Source of the DNA: Cladocopium goreaui
Taxonomy: Eukaryota > Sar > Dinophyceae > Suessiales > Symbiodiniaceae
Assembly (NCBI GenBank): GCA_947184155.2
Contig: CAMXCT020006567.1
Location: 1,057,306 to 1,121,305, forward strand
Length of the DNA: 64,000 nt
Reading direction: 5' to 3'
A model generated the notes under the pieces. That model was not told the origin of the DNA. It saw only the letters and a list, made by a program, of their open reading frames with translations, and ran no database searches. Positions within the stretch are counted from its first letter, which is position 1, and every line of letters starts with the position of its first letter. The position numbers and the translations under genes are program-made. Of this stretch, positions 44,169-54,995 are shown piece by piece.

Positions 44169-44219
44169 GTGAGTTTGAACGCCCCCACTACACCAAGTGT
44201 GTGGTGCAATCGATGCTAG
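44169..44219 (+). CDS. 7TM receptor exon: extracellular loop 1 and the TM3 cysteine
   Basis: Acceptor TTTTTTTCCTCGAG, phase 1 in. It reads (G)EFERPHYTKCVVQSML. The Cys before VVQ is the conserved TM3-top cysteine that in this family bonds to the ECL2 cysteine. The end is set by phase at CTAG|GCTTGG, a GC-type donor (GC-AG intron), giving phase 1 to match the TM3 exon. No GT donor fits. 51 bp. Confidence 0.65.
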   Translation: MSLNAPTTPSVWCNRC

Positions 44220-44832
44220 GCTTGGCTCGCTGGATGAATATTTGTTTCTTATTGTTTCAGCAGTATTCTCACTATTCTGATGATGTTTATTATATGTTAT
44301 GATGATGATGATGATTATTATTATTATATACTTGTACTCTGCAATTGATATCTCATAGAAAGAAATGTATGTAAATTATATCACATATAGCTATATATAT
44401 ACATATACATCCATCCTACCACTTTCTTACCAACAAAATAAAAATACGTATTATACATGCAAGATGACTTTGACTTGGAACTTGAAACTCATCTTGGATG
44501 ATCCGCCGAGCCATGCTGGAGTTGGGTAGAGATCGCAGTCTTTGTAGTACTTGTATGTTCAAATCCCTATCTGGTTTTGGTTCATTGCTATTCCCGAATT
44601 GTATATATATATATTATTATTATAGTATCCATACGTTTGAATGTTCATAAACATGCATATACATCATATACATACATACATACATACATACATACATACA
44701 TACATACATACATACATACATACAAACATACATTACATTACATTACATTACATTACATTACATTACATTACTTACATACATACATACATACATACACACA
44801 CACAGACATACATACATACATACATACATACA

Positions 44833-44868
<36 letters not shown>

Positions 44869-45053
44869 CATCATACACACATATATATATATCATATACA
44901 TGTCATATATCATATACATATATCATATACACATACCATACACATATATCATATATATATATATTATATACATATATCACAAAATAACATCTGAAATCCT
45001 GTGTGTACACATCCTCTTTACTCCTTCTAGCCCCTCATTGACCCGAAGCGCAG
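44220..45053. repeat. 7TM intron with CATA and CATTA microsatellites
   Basis: (ACAT)n at 44667-44725, (CATTA)n at 44727-44775, (ACAT)n again at 44776-44865, then TATA/CATATA sequence to about 44980. (GAT)n sits at 44298-44315. Confidence 0.9.
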
Positions 45054-45150
45054 CAGGCATCTTTTTCGGTTTGTCCTCGATTCTCTGGACGGTGGCCATT
45101 GCAGACTCCATCCGACGTCACTGGGCTGCCCGCACCGCAACTTTTGCACG
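45054..45150 (+). CDS. 7TM receptor exon: TM3
   Basis: Acceptor ACCCGAAGCGCAG, phase 1 in, phase 2 out at the donor GCACG|GTGATA. It reads GIFFGLSSILWTVAIA, then DSIRRHWAARTATFA. The LWT..IA motif in TM3, about 17 residues after the exon-44169 cysteine, is characteristic of cAMP-receptor-like GPCRs. The following Arg-rich stretch is intracellular loop 2. Confidence 0.85.
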
Positions 45151-45177
45151 GTGATATATGGTGGTTTCCTAAAATAA

Positions 45178-45283
45178 CTGATTGGTGGTTTGGAACATTT
45201 GGATTATTTTTCCATATATTGGGAATAATCAGCCCAACTGACGAACTCATATTTTTCAGAGGGGTAGGTATACCACCAACCAG
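45178..45283. mobile_element. Family B MITE-like element B4
   Basis: CTGATTGGTGGTTTGGAAC and GTATACCACCAACCAG. It is flanked by perfect ATAA duplications and starts 28 bp after the TM3 exon. Confidence 0.92.
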
Positions 45284-45776
45284 ATAAGGCAGACCCCCCA
45301 AATCATCCATTTTAGTAGGATTATAAACCATCCAGCCATTGGGGTGCCCCCATGACTATGGAAACCTCCATGAGTAGAGCAAAACAGTGGAACGATGCCG
45401 GCTTAACCCGGCTTGACGGCTTGACAAGGAAATCGGGTTTGACAGTCATCATGTCTATGATAAAGTATTACAAAATGATGTTTACTAAAATAAACTATCA
45501 TAAATAATCTACTTTATGAAATAATCTATTTTATGAAATAATCTATTACTTTATGATAGTTTATATTTCATTGTAACTTTGATTTTTTTTGCTTACGCTG
45601 GCTTCTGTGATTGTGTATCCCGAGTAAAATCCTGTGCAAACTTTCATGATTAACAATATTTCAGAGTCACAGACAGTCACAGACCGTCACAGACCGTCAC
45701 AGACAGTCACAGTCCAATAGTATTGCAGGTATCATGACTATTGCAGATATCAAACCTTATTATAGAATATTATAGA
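45284..45776. other. 7TM intron sequence
   Basis: Contains TGAAATAATCTATT repeats (45505-45560) and a 10-bp tandem TCACAGACAG/TCACAGACCG (45665-45712). No exon seen. Confidence 0.5.
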
Positions 45777-45898
45777 TACCCTCTGGTTATTTAACATAGC
45801 CATGGTTTTTCGATGGCCCTAATCGAAATAGATGGTTTACCCAACTTAAAAATGTGTGGATCTTTCCATGGCAAACTGTTAGTCATAACCAGATGGTA
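45777..45898. mobile_element. Family A foldback element A10
   Basis: TACCCTCTGGTTATTTAACA and AGTCATAACCAGATGGTA, with CATGGTTTTTCGATGGCCC inside. Same subtype as at 16111. Confidence 0.9.
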
Positions 45899-45965
45899 TA
45901 ACCAGATTATCACAGATTGATGTGATGCTCCAATTGTACGGACCATTGCAGGTATCAAACCTTAT

Positions 45966-46069
45966 CTGATTGGTGGTTTGGAACATTTTTTATTTTCCAT
46001 TTCATATATGGGATGTCATCCTTCCCATTGACTTTCATATTTTTCAAGATAGTTGAAACCACCAACCAG
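45966..46069. mobile_element. Family B MITE-like element B5
   Basis: CTGATTGGTGGTTTGGAAC and GAAACCACCAACCAG ends, flanked by TTAT on both sides (4-bp duplication). Confidence 0.92.
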
Positions 46070-47653
46070 TTATTTATTCACCAGATATTTATTAACCACC
46101 ATTAACCATAGAATAACCATATATTAACCATAGAATAACCATTATAAATAGGTCAACCATTAGTCACAGACCTATTGTCCTTCACGGTCATGCCGATCGC
46201 CTTGAGCCGATCGAGTCGATCGAGGCATCGTCATGGCCCGAGATTTGACCGTGGAAAGCCGGTTTCTTCGGCTCGGGGGTAAGGCCGAGTTGTCATAGGG
46301 AGAGAATGACGGGAAAAAGTGATGAAAAAGTGATGAAAAAGTGATGAACTGAGTAGCCTTCAATTATATTATATATATCTATGTATATATATATTATGTA
46401 TATATATAAATATATTATAATTATGTATATGTATATATATATTCCCCTATTTTTCAGATAAACAATATGTATGAATGGGGGTTGTCGAGCAGGCGTACAT
46501 GTTGGTGTGGTGTATGGCTATGGCAATAGGAGCAAAAAAACGAATTCAACCGGCGAAGGTAAAAGGCGATTCAACCGACGAAGATGTGGATGATACACAG
46601 CAATACTAAAAAGGGAACATAGGGGTTGATTGAACTGATCGTTGTCATATTTTCAAATTTATTGAGATTGGATATCCAATATCCCATATCCAATATCCAA
46701 TATTGTCTCGATGAATCGTTTTCTGGTTTCACGGAGCTTCACGTGTTTTTGTCTTAAAGGTACACTGCTTAAATGACACAATTTGCACCATTGCGCCGTT
46801 TGGTTCACGTGTGATAGGTGTTTCACATGGTGAAACCAGCAGTATCGGAACATATCGGAACTGAGAACTGAGAGTCTTCACCAAAATGGTGATGTTTTGG
46901 GCGAACATTAAATGAGCATTGTAGGTGACTCGTGACGAAATGCTCGATACATGCATATCACATGCATGATTGAAATCGCTCTGAATTAGCAAACTATTGT
47001 GTTTCTGCGTTGACCCTTTGGTGTCAAGAATGTCTGAGACCGAGTCTATGTTCAGGATTGATACGTACTGTTCAGAGCATTCAATCTCACAACAGAGAGA
47101 GAGAGAGAGAGAGATAGAGAGATGCAGGTATAGATCTCAACAGAATTGCTATAGGACCAATGGCACTCCAGCAAGCAATGTAAAGCAATTCATCCGAGAT
47201 CGGGTTTAAGGAATACCCTACAGGGATCTACAGGGAACCTGTATACTGTGCTATATTGATGGCTCAAACCTTTTTTCAACACAACCATCAATAAAGGACA
47301 TTTTGTTGCTGAAAAAAATACCATTATTCTAATCCAAATACCCGCTGTTAAGGCTGTTAATCAAACGTGGCCACGGAAAATAAACTACCCCCCATCTTTA
47401 GATAATGTTCCCAGCTAGAAACCACCACTTAGTTCCGGAGGTCCCTTCTTGCCATGTTTGATGACTGAACGGTATATGAATATCTCCATGTATCCCCATT
47501 ATAACCATTTATATCCCCCATTAAATCACAATTTTCCTGATTAAGTCACCATTTTTGATGTAAACACCACCTAGGCCCAATCCTTTCCATGGCTTTCCCA
47601 TGTTTTTCAAAACGACCGGGTTCAGTTTCTCGATGGTCCACGGACGATCTCAG
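46070..47653. other. 7TM intron sequence
   Basis: Includes TA stretches (46362-46445) and (GA)n at 47095-47120. A GC-richer island at 46170-46285 is open but its phases do not fit the receptor. It may be an unrecognised exon or a decayed insert. Confidence 0.4.
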
Positions 47654-47685
47654 GCATGAAAAGCGACTTCACATTGGCTGTTGGG
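47654..47685 (+). CDS. 7TM receptor 32-bp microexon: intracellular loop 2 to TM4
   Basis: Acceptor GACGATCTCAG, phase 2 in, donor TTGG|GGTCTG-type (GTCTGG at 47686), phase 1 out. It reads HEKRLHIGCWG. With the next exon this gives HIGCWG/LPLLALG, the family's H...WG.P motif at the start of TM4. The frame continues open to 47737, where a stronger donor GTAACA exists, but using it would break the TM4 motif. Confidence 0.72.
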
Positions 47686-48962
47686 GTCTGGATCCCGGGT
47701 TCATTCGCAACACGAAAAGCCGGGCACCATGTGAGGTAACAAATTGTACTGCCCGTCATGTGTTTTTTGATATACACAATTGTATGATATGAATATAGTG
47801 TATTTATGAATAATACAATGTATGCAATCTAAATGTAGCAGAATGTAATGTAATGTAATGTATATAATGTAATGTAATGTAATGCGATGCAATGCAATGT
47901 AATGCGATGTAATGTAATGCCAGCCATATAATGTATAGAATTATTACACATGGATATGATAAGACCATTTAGCGAAGGAACATCACCGAGTAGGAAGTGG
48001 GAAGCTACAGAATAAAGTGAGACGGATCATTTTAAAGACCCAACCTGACGAGCTAGGGGAACGGAATGAAATTGAGTGTGTCTATACAAGTGCAGGTGCT
48101 CCCAGTATTGTGTTAGCAATGCGTTGGACAATAATCTAACCTAACATTTATTATAGTCAAGTGGTTCAACCACCGATGTAATTTGACCAGAGGTAACCCA
48201 GTAGCACGGTAGCAAAAGATTGGAACAATCTCAGAATGTGTTGTTTGAACATTGGGTGTCCAACACGGCATAAGAATAAGACATTGATTTGAAATTAAAA
48301 CATATTCTTGAATTCATTCCACATCATCATTTTCCAATCAACTTACTACATCCCCCCACATATTTGACGGGGAAAAAAACAGGCTTCCTGTAGATTTTCC
48401 CGAGCAAGAAAGTGAGCAGCTCCAAAACGACAGACACGATTCAATTTACCATGGCTTATATATACCACTAGTTACATTGACTTGTCTATCCTTCTCGGGG
48501 TGAAAATTTGATATGTATCCAGTCAGGGTCTGGTTTCTCACCTGTATATATATATATATATATAACCCCTTTAAGTTAACATATTTCCCTTTATCCAGAT
48601 GGGTTGCACACTAGGGTAATCACAATTAACCATAAGTTACCGCCAAGTTTTGGATGAATTAGCAATCATTGACCACAAGCTACCGCTAATGTTGGATACA
48701 TTCGCCATAATTAGCCACAATTAACCAGAGTTCACCAGCATATTTCACCATACTTAATCAAAACTAACCATTTAATTTACCATAAAATTTACCATCACTA
48801 ACCATAAGTTAAAAAACATATAAATGAGCCTCATTAAACTTACCTTTATAATTAACAATGAACTTTACCATGTTTTGATGAATTAACATCAATGAACCAT
48901 GCTTCATCTCCAGGTGGAGTTCCCATGGTCCCCACGGGGGTCCCGTCCCAAGGGGTCCCAAG
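47686..48962. other. 7TM intron sequence
   Basis: AATGT pentanucleotide repeats at 47840-47920, and a CCATAAGTTACC/TTAACC-type loose repeat at 48610-48870. The sequence just upstream of the TM4 exon (48914-48962) is GC-rich and open, so the TM4 exon may be longer in some transcripts. Confidence 0.5.
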
Positions 48963-49032
48963 GTCTACCGCTGCTGGCCTTGGGCCTGGTCCTGGTCTTG
49001 GGTGCCACCGGGCCCAGCGGGATGATCTGCTG
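48963..49032 (+). CDS. 7TM receptor exon: TM4
   Basis: Acceptor GGGGTCCCAAG, phase 1 in. It reads LPLLALGLVLVLGATGPSG then MIC, a hydrophobic TM4 followed by the Gly/Ser turn and Cys. Donor CTGCTG|GTGCC gives phase 2 and joins the next exon to form CWIE, the conserved ECL2 Cys-Trp-Ile of the family. Confidence 0.8.
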
Positions 49033-49083
49033 GTGCCTTGGATGACGATGTTAACTATAGATTGTAGATATAACATGATATAA

Positions 49084-49225
49084 CAATATATAACACATAT
49101 CTATGTATAACAGATATAGAATTATATAGAATTATATATATATAATTATATATAGAATTATATATATATATATATATATAGAATTATATATATATATAGA
49201 ATTATATATATATATATATTTTTTT
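49084..49225. repeat. (TA)n with AGAATTATATATA units
   Basis: Tandem ATATAGAATTATATAT units of variable length. Confidence 0.95.
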
Positions 49226-49719
49226 TTGTTTGGGTATTTTGGATCTCTTTTTGCTTTTCTGCCAATTGGCAGAAGGGCTGAAAGAAAGAGCCTGTTTTTA
49301 AGTTTCTAGACGTTTTTCTAGAGTTTCCGACAAAACTGTTTCCAGAACAGTGGATTGGGCCCTGCCTTTTTGGAGGGCCCGAGGGTGTATGCCTCGAAAT
49401 TGAATCAATTGTGCACATAGGTTTCCAACTCTCCGAACCATTTTCAAAGCGGACTTTTGAATTCAGTTCCCTGTTGAATTGTAACGGTGTATTTTTTGGG
49501 GGGGGTTGTCTGAGAACAGGGTACTCCAAAATCCATTTATGTTCATCATCAAATTTTGAATTCAAGTGTTGACTTTGGTATATCCTATTTTCAGACAGAC
49601 CCAAATCCATGATGGACTGGTTAAAACTCCAATGTTTGATGAGTTAAATGGTGGCTAAACCAGCATTTCCATGGTTGAATCCTCTATTCTGGGTCCAGGG
49701 CCAATCCGCCTCCCTTTAG
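49226..49719. other. 7TM intron sequence
   Basis: Holds family C element C3. The 3' end is pyrimidine-rich (CGCCTCCCTTTAG). Confidence 0.5.
49504..49604. mobile_element. Family C foldback element C3
   Basis: GTTGTCTGAGAACAGGGTAC at the left and TATCCTATTTTCAGACAGAC at the right, about 100 bp. Confidence 0.6.
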
Positions 49720-49751
49720 GATTGAAAACTCGGCGCTCGGAACCGTCTTGC
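49720..49751 (+). CDS. 7TM receptor 32-bp microexon: extracellular loop 2
   Basis: Excellent acceptor CCGCCTCCCTTTAG, phase 2 in, donor TTGC|GTAGCTTGG, phase 1 out. It reads (W)IENSALGTVL(R). Joined to its neighbours it gives CWIENSALGTVLR/LATFYLPLW, the family's CWI...R..FY.PLW block. Only the phase-compatible, motif-completing match makes so small an exon credible. Confidence 0.75.
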
Positions 49752-50044
49752 GTAGCTTGGACGCACGTATCATCCTGATGCCTTTGGGGGATATTGGGGG
49801 TCGGTCGCAAATGTGAAGGGGCTTGACTGGTTGACATCGCCGAGTGGCAAAAGACGGGTGATTTGTCAGAAGCAGGACAAATGATATACGTAAATCCGAA
49901 CAAAGAGAGTCAATAGTCTATTAGGTCAGAATCAACCTCCCATCGAAGTGAACTAACTGAACTGCTTGGTGTTTTGTTTTTTTGTTGACTTTCCATGATT
50001 TCCCATCCAACTTAAATGGAATGATGTTCCCCCATGAACTGCAG
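49752..50044. other. 7TM intron
   Basis: Short intron with nothing recognised. It ends AACTGCAG. Confidence 0.5.
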
Positions 50045-50138
50045 GTCTTGCGACCTTCTACTTGCCTTTGTGGCTGGCCATTGCTTACTCCCTCTGGGCC
50101 TGGATCCCTGCCGGATCGCAGCACAACATGGACCGATG
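50045..50138 (+). CDS. 7TM receptor exon: TM5
   Basis: Acceptor ATGAACTGCAG, phase 1 in, donor CGATG|GTGATT, phase 2 out. It reads LATFYLPLWLAIAYSLWAW then IPAGSQHNMDR. The FY.PLW..I.Y motif is a hallmark of TM5 in cAMP-receptor-like receptors. A family A foldback starts 28 bp after the donor. Confidence 0.85.
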
Positions 50139-50166
50139 GTGATTTGAAGCATGCTGCGACTCAGTT

Positions 50167-50276
50167 TACCCTCCGGTAAACATACAAATAGCTATTGAAA
50201 ATGACCATAGAAATAGTGGATTTACCCACTAAAATGATGATTTTCCATAGTTATGATGTTAGTTTACCAGAGGGTA
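50167..50276. mobile_element. Family A foldback element A11
   Basis: TACCCTCCGGTAAACATACA and right end TTAGTTTACCAGAGGGTA. 110 bp. Confidence 0.88.
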
Positions 50277-50582
50277 ACCCTTCGATTGGCACCAACAAGA
50301 TATCCAGAATAAAGCCGCCATAAGCGGTCCCCTTGAAGCACGCTGTCTTTGGACCCGAATTTCAGGGCCCGTTCGAATTGAATCAGCTTCGGTAAACAAC
50401 CATATTTTCAGCTGGTCTTTTTTCATACCATAGAATTGTGGCTCAAAAAATCCCATTCTGTTCAACTATTAAGCACCATTTTGACCAGTATTAGTCACCA
50501 TTATCCACCCTTTTAGATCCCATTAAACATCATTAAACCACTATTTTTCGTTGGTGAAATATGGTGAAATCCAAGCCCAAAG

Positions 50583-50616
50583 CCCGTCCAACGTTGACGA
50601 GTCGACGAGAGCCCAG
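50583..50616 (+). CDS. 7TM receptor exon (tentative): intracellular loop 3
   Basis: Proposed because phase 2 (from TM5) must become phase 0 (TM6). A 34-bp stretch between AAGCCCAAAG and donor CCCAG|GTCTATTG reads PSNVDESTRAQ, hydrophilic as expected for loop 3, and has exactly that phase change. The acceptor is weak. The frame could also extend to a GTAGTTCC donor at 50690. Confidence 0.4.
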
Positions 50617-52636
50617 GTCTATTGGTGCGTCTCCCAACGCCTGAGCCACCTTTTGGATGAGTCCAGTGCCGTGACGAAGTTTGGGACTGTAGTTCCAGTA
50701 CATACATACACACATATGTATAATTATGTATATATATATACATATGTATGTATGTATATATATATAGAGTAATGTCTAAGAATGTATAATAATGCATATA
50801 TATAGTACATATATATATAATATGCTTATAGCGACAGTTACAGGGGTTATTTCCCAACTTCTGAGGGTTAGAATGCCATGGTTATATCATATTATCCATT
50901 AAGTTTCGACCACTACACCACGAAGTAGGCACTGCAAACTGGTTTCATTGAACTGCAACTCATTACTTTATTCACTCAATGTTCATAACACTTGAGTGTG
51001 GTCTTACAGATCCAATATAAGCAAAACTGTGTGTATATATATATATGTAATATTGTAATTGTAATGAGTAATGTGTATAAATAAATAAATATATATATAT
51101 ACCCCCAGGCCGGGGGTGCGTCCCAGACGTTTATCATGTGACCAACTCTTTAGGGTTGTTTAGGGTTTGTTTAGGGTTTCATTTAGGATTTTCAGGGTTT
51201 TTACCATGGTTTTAACAAGACTGACTACTTTCAAGGCTTACAAAAATGGTGTCATATCAGGTTTAGGTTTTAGGGTTTAAGATGTAGTGTTTAGGGTTGC
51301 CATGGACAGCCACTGGCCCGCAGTCAAAACACACAAACCTCCGGGCAGCACCCCCGTTGTGAACGTGTGTGTATGTATATATATATAGATAGATACACCT
51401 AACAAAATTTATGTGCTGCCACTGCTCATGACATGCAAAGGGTAAAAAAAGACACCCTCCGAAGCTTTTGAACAGTCGCTTGCAGCAAACTCTAGCGTGC
51501 AAGAATGATCAGAGTAGTCAGAGTAGCAGATTATGTCAAGGTGTTCAGGTTCACGAAGTTTGATTAATTTTAATCCATGGGCTTTTTAATCCAAATAGCA
51601 TGTTTTAATCAATGGTAGTTTTCAGCATCCATTTCATGCTACGTTTCTCACTGATTACCTGGAAGATGAAGTTCAGGCGGCCTTATGCTTCAGGGCCCCC
51701 TAACAAATAAAGCCCCATCATCACAGAGTTGGTTGAAAGGAACATCGATCATTTTATGCTTGAGCGCAAAAGCAATGCTTTCCTGCAGATGTTGCACAAA
51801 ATCCATTGAATGGGATTGATATCAAGGCATATTTTGAAGTTCTCAATCTCCATCAAGCAATATTGATTATATAGTTCTTTTTATCAATACCATATGAAAC
51901 TCCAATTAAGCCATAAACCCCAGTTGCCAGAGGCTCCCCTTAGATTTCCACGGCAACCCGATGAGGCAACGCGGATGAATACGAGGGCACTGCCTTCGAA
52001 TACCACAAGGATCCTTTGAAGATGTGAATCCGGACAGGTAAGATGACCAGTGGATAGCCAGCGGCTTTAGACTGGGGAATCCCCAAGTCACCATAGCGGA
52101 AAAATAGGTTTCAATACTAAAATGGTACTTGGACAGCTTTATTGGGATCCCCCATTTGAGGAAAAACAAATAAAAACAACATATATGTATAAATGGGGCA
52201 TAGGACCAAGCACAATTGGATATCACTTGATATGAATATAATGATATATATATATAATGTATAAATGATACATGTCATGGGATATGATATAACCAGCCAG
52301 TTGACAATTTATCTTGTTTTTGTGTGTTTGACATGGGGTGGATTTACCTCCCAAATTGTAATAATCCAATGGGAACGTGAATCATAATTGACCAGTGGAT
52401 TTCCCTGTTTTCCCATTTGGACAGGGCAATATTATTCCAACAACAAGGGGTATCAACCCACTTCCGGGGCGATTGGGTATCCAGTCTCGCAGATTATTGA
52501 AGACACTTTCAAGGAATGCTGTTGATATTCGATACAGTATTATTTGATACAATTCCTGCTCGTCGTCTTTGTTGAGTCAGATCATTCAACTCAACTCAAC
52601 CAGATTTCCACACTCGGCCCCGCTTGCCCCGCCCAG
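50617..52636. other. 7TM intron sequence
   Basis: TA/ATGTA sequence (50700-50820, 51030-51105) and the telomere-like stretch listed separately. Open frames on - at 51263-51502 and 51906-52226 have no recognised motif. Confidence 0.45.
51148..51300. repeat. Degenerate TTTAGGG telomere-like repeats
   Basis: TTTAGGGT-type motifs occur at about 51149, 51158, 51169, 51182 (TTTAGGAT), 51262-51275 and 51288. Plant/alveolate-type telomere heptamer, interrupted by unrelated bases. Confidence 0.7.
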
Positions 52637-52725
52637 GACTTGGAACGGCAGCGGCGATCGCTGCGGCTGATGATGCTCCTACCCCTGATTCTGGTCTTTT
52701 GCTGGTCGCCCAGCTCGCTTCGCAG
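52637..52725 (+). CDS. 7TM receptor exon: TM6
   Basis: Acceptor GCTTGCCCCGCCCAG, phase 0. It reads DLERQRRSLR (basic end of loop 3), then LMMLLPLILVFCWSPSSLR. The PLIL..CW.P core with a following Arg matches family TM6. The end is proposed at CGCAG|GCGCC, a GC-type donor giving phase 2 for the TM7 exon; the frame stays open to a GT site at about 52754. An alternative acceptor at 52603 would add 11 residues. Confidence 0.75.
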
Positions 52726-54284
52726 GCGCCATTGGCCATCCCAGTATATCAATGGTTATGAAATGTTATCAATGTATCCCAGGTATCCCAGGTATCCCAG
52801 TATATCAGTTTTACCAGTTATATATTGACGAATACTAAACAGAACTAGTACTTGGGTTTCTACTAGTACAGTCGGACTGGTGAAAAAATCTGATTAACCG
52901 GCGGTGTCCATACCTTTTCGATTTTCATTGACAGCTTGGTGTACACCCCTCAAAATGGCCATAAATGGGAAGATGATGGTGATATTTATGGGCCAAAAAA
53001 ACATGGAAAACCATCAAATGTTGGGTTTTTCCATGGTTTTCCCGGAAAATGGATCTGAATGGTGATATTTTTTGTCATACTGGAAGACCGCAAGGCAATA
53101 CTATCGAATAGCTACAGTAAATATGTTGGTCTTGAGGTCTTGAACGTGTGTTTTGCTCCACTTGACCTAGAAAGCAGTTCCGCTAGATCTTCGCAGCTCG
53201 CCGGGAGGTTGTTGGACGTGGTTTTTCCGCACATGGGCAGATCCATCTTGGATTATGTGTCCGGAAACCAAACTCATGTGCGATGTGGATGCCCGATTGG
53301 AAAAAGACCAAGATGGATTTTCTGTGGGTCCTTTAAAATACTGAACGTGATCCCAGGGAATTCTGACTAGCAGTGTATAGCAAAACACAATTGCCTACAT
53401 TGGCTACCAAAGTCAGTCAGAGCTCAGTAAACAAACATGATCATGACATACACGTATTTCTGTTTAGAGGGGTCGCACAGAAGGACCCAATAGGTGTTTT
53501 TTAGTAGAACTGGGGCGGCCAACAAAAAGCAGTATCTACTCAAGTACAGTAGCTCCTGAAATTTCTCAGTCATATTCTGATGAACCAAAACATATCAAAA
53601 AACACAGCCATTGCAAGACAAGTTCCAAGGTTCCAAGCCCCTGCTTGTTGGTCCCTACTTATCAGGTACTGTCTTCTCCTGATTTTGGTGTTCACAATAA
53701 ATTTCAACCGCAATGCTGAAGTAGATGTTTTGTAGATGCCTTTCAATTTGCAGCTTCAACACCCATTTCGATCGGATTTTGCCGCTAAATTTCCACATGT
53801 TTTTTCCAGTTTGTGGATTGAGGTAGTCAACACCTATTAAAACCGATTTTTTTAGAGCAAGAAATAGAGTTCACCTTCAAGGGCTATCATATGCTGTCAT
53901 AAAGTACTGGCATCTACAGACTCTTGTGACAGGATTCAACTTTTCCTTTGGGGCTTGCAAAGAGCTACAAGCCATCAACACACGACAGAAAACATCTGCT
54001 GCACAACATGCCATAAGAATGGGTAGCTGTGCATCTTGGAGCAGAATATACAGCAGCAATAGGTGGCTGTAGAAGCATTTGCGCTTGCAACAGTTCATTG
54101 AAAGCATATAAAGGTGTAGGTGTGCCCAAGGATATACATAAGAAGTATGGTGGGAAGGGCATACATTACGTAGGTGGATATACACAAGCACATCTAACAC
54201 TCTGGATAAGAAGGATGGTGGGAATATTACAACTCAAGAAGTAGGTACATATCTATACATATCTTGTTTATCATTGTTATATTG

Positions 54285-54760
54285 CAGAGTCTTGTCAGCA
54301 GGCTCATGTCAATAATTAGAGAGACAGAGAGAAAGCCAGAGAGACAGAGAAGTGTGTCATGCTGTTGACTATTAAGATCAGGCCACTTGTGTGGTGGCAT
54401 AGCTATTCAAAGACAATCGTATGTTTGCTTTTTTAAACATCAATTTAGACCATTGCCAAGATCCAAACATACATGATCTAGCCTGCACCCAAGGGGCAGT
54501 TGCAGTCACTATTGTCAAACATACAGTAACTCTAAAAAAATCTTTACACATCAAAATTATCAACAAATGAAGTAAAGTTTATCACTGAAGAAGTTGGACG
54601 CATTTTCTGTATGTCATCCCGTATCTTTTCTTGTCGAGCCTTGTTGGCAGATTCATTTTAAGAAAGATACTGTACTCATTATTGAATTGGCTTTCGAAAT
54701 CCAAACATGTATGATCTAGCCTCCAGTCAAGAAACAGCTGCAATTGAAATTCCTCAAACC
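54285..54760. repeat. Diverged duplication, copies about 235 bp apart
   Basis: ATCCAAACATACATGATCTAGCCTGCA at 54465 and ATCCAAACATGTATGATCTAGCCTCCA at 54699, each followed by CAGCTGCA or CAGTTGCA and TCAAAC. TTGTCAGCAGGCTCAT (54292) resembles TTGTTGGCAGATTCAT (54640). Confidence 0.7.
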
Positions 54761-54857
54761 GATATTAGCAATAGATGATGTAACAGTGATAGAAGGTTTG
54801 ATGTTTTTTTTTAGCTTTGTTCCTTGTCAATGTGTCAATGTTTTGTGAGGTCAGAGT

Positions 54858-54995
54858 CACCAAGCCTGCACAGGCACCAAAAAAACAAAAACACCAACCA
54901 CATGCACCAAGCCTGCACAGGCACCAAAAAAACAAAAAAATGGGTCCACTGTAGTTGCTAGATTTTTTTTTGTGCCTGTGCAGGTTTGGTGCATC
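54858..54995. repeat. Three-copy foldback: two direct copies and one inverted copy
   Basis: CACCAAGCCTGCACAGGCAC followed by AAAAAAAC occurs at about 54859 and 54903. The reverse complement (TTTTTTGTGCCTGTGCAGGT then TTGGTGCA) is at 54964-54993. It also contains the palindrome GCCTGTGCAGGT/ACCTGCACAGGC. Confidence 0.85.

Noticed and set aside
46172..46285. GC-rich island as a receptor exon for intracellular loop 2
   Set aside because: Its phases do not fit the TM3 and TM4 neighbours, whereas 47654-47685 fits both in phase and in motif.
48914..48962. Longer TM4 exon starting at CTCCAG|GTGGAG
   Set aside because: The acceptor is good and the frame open, but its phase 0 does not fit the upstream microexon, and the family motif CWGLP is restored only by starting at 48963. 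Left as a possible alternative.
49921..50179. Open frame on - over TM5 and a longer + frame in another phase
   Set aside because: Shadows of the TM5 exon. Only the phase-1 frame gives the FY.PLW motif.
53059..53370. 103-codon + frame in the TM6-TM7 intron
   Set aside because: The - strand is also open, there is no family motif, and no exon within it gives the phase 2 to 2 needed for the missing loop. Not called.
53877..54244. Overlapping 107-codon (-) and 71-codon (+) frames
   Set aside because: No domain recognised and no splice borders. Composition differs from the GC-rich coding islands elsewhere.
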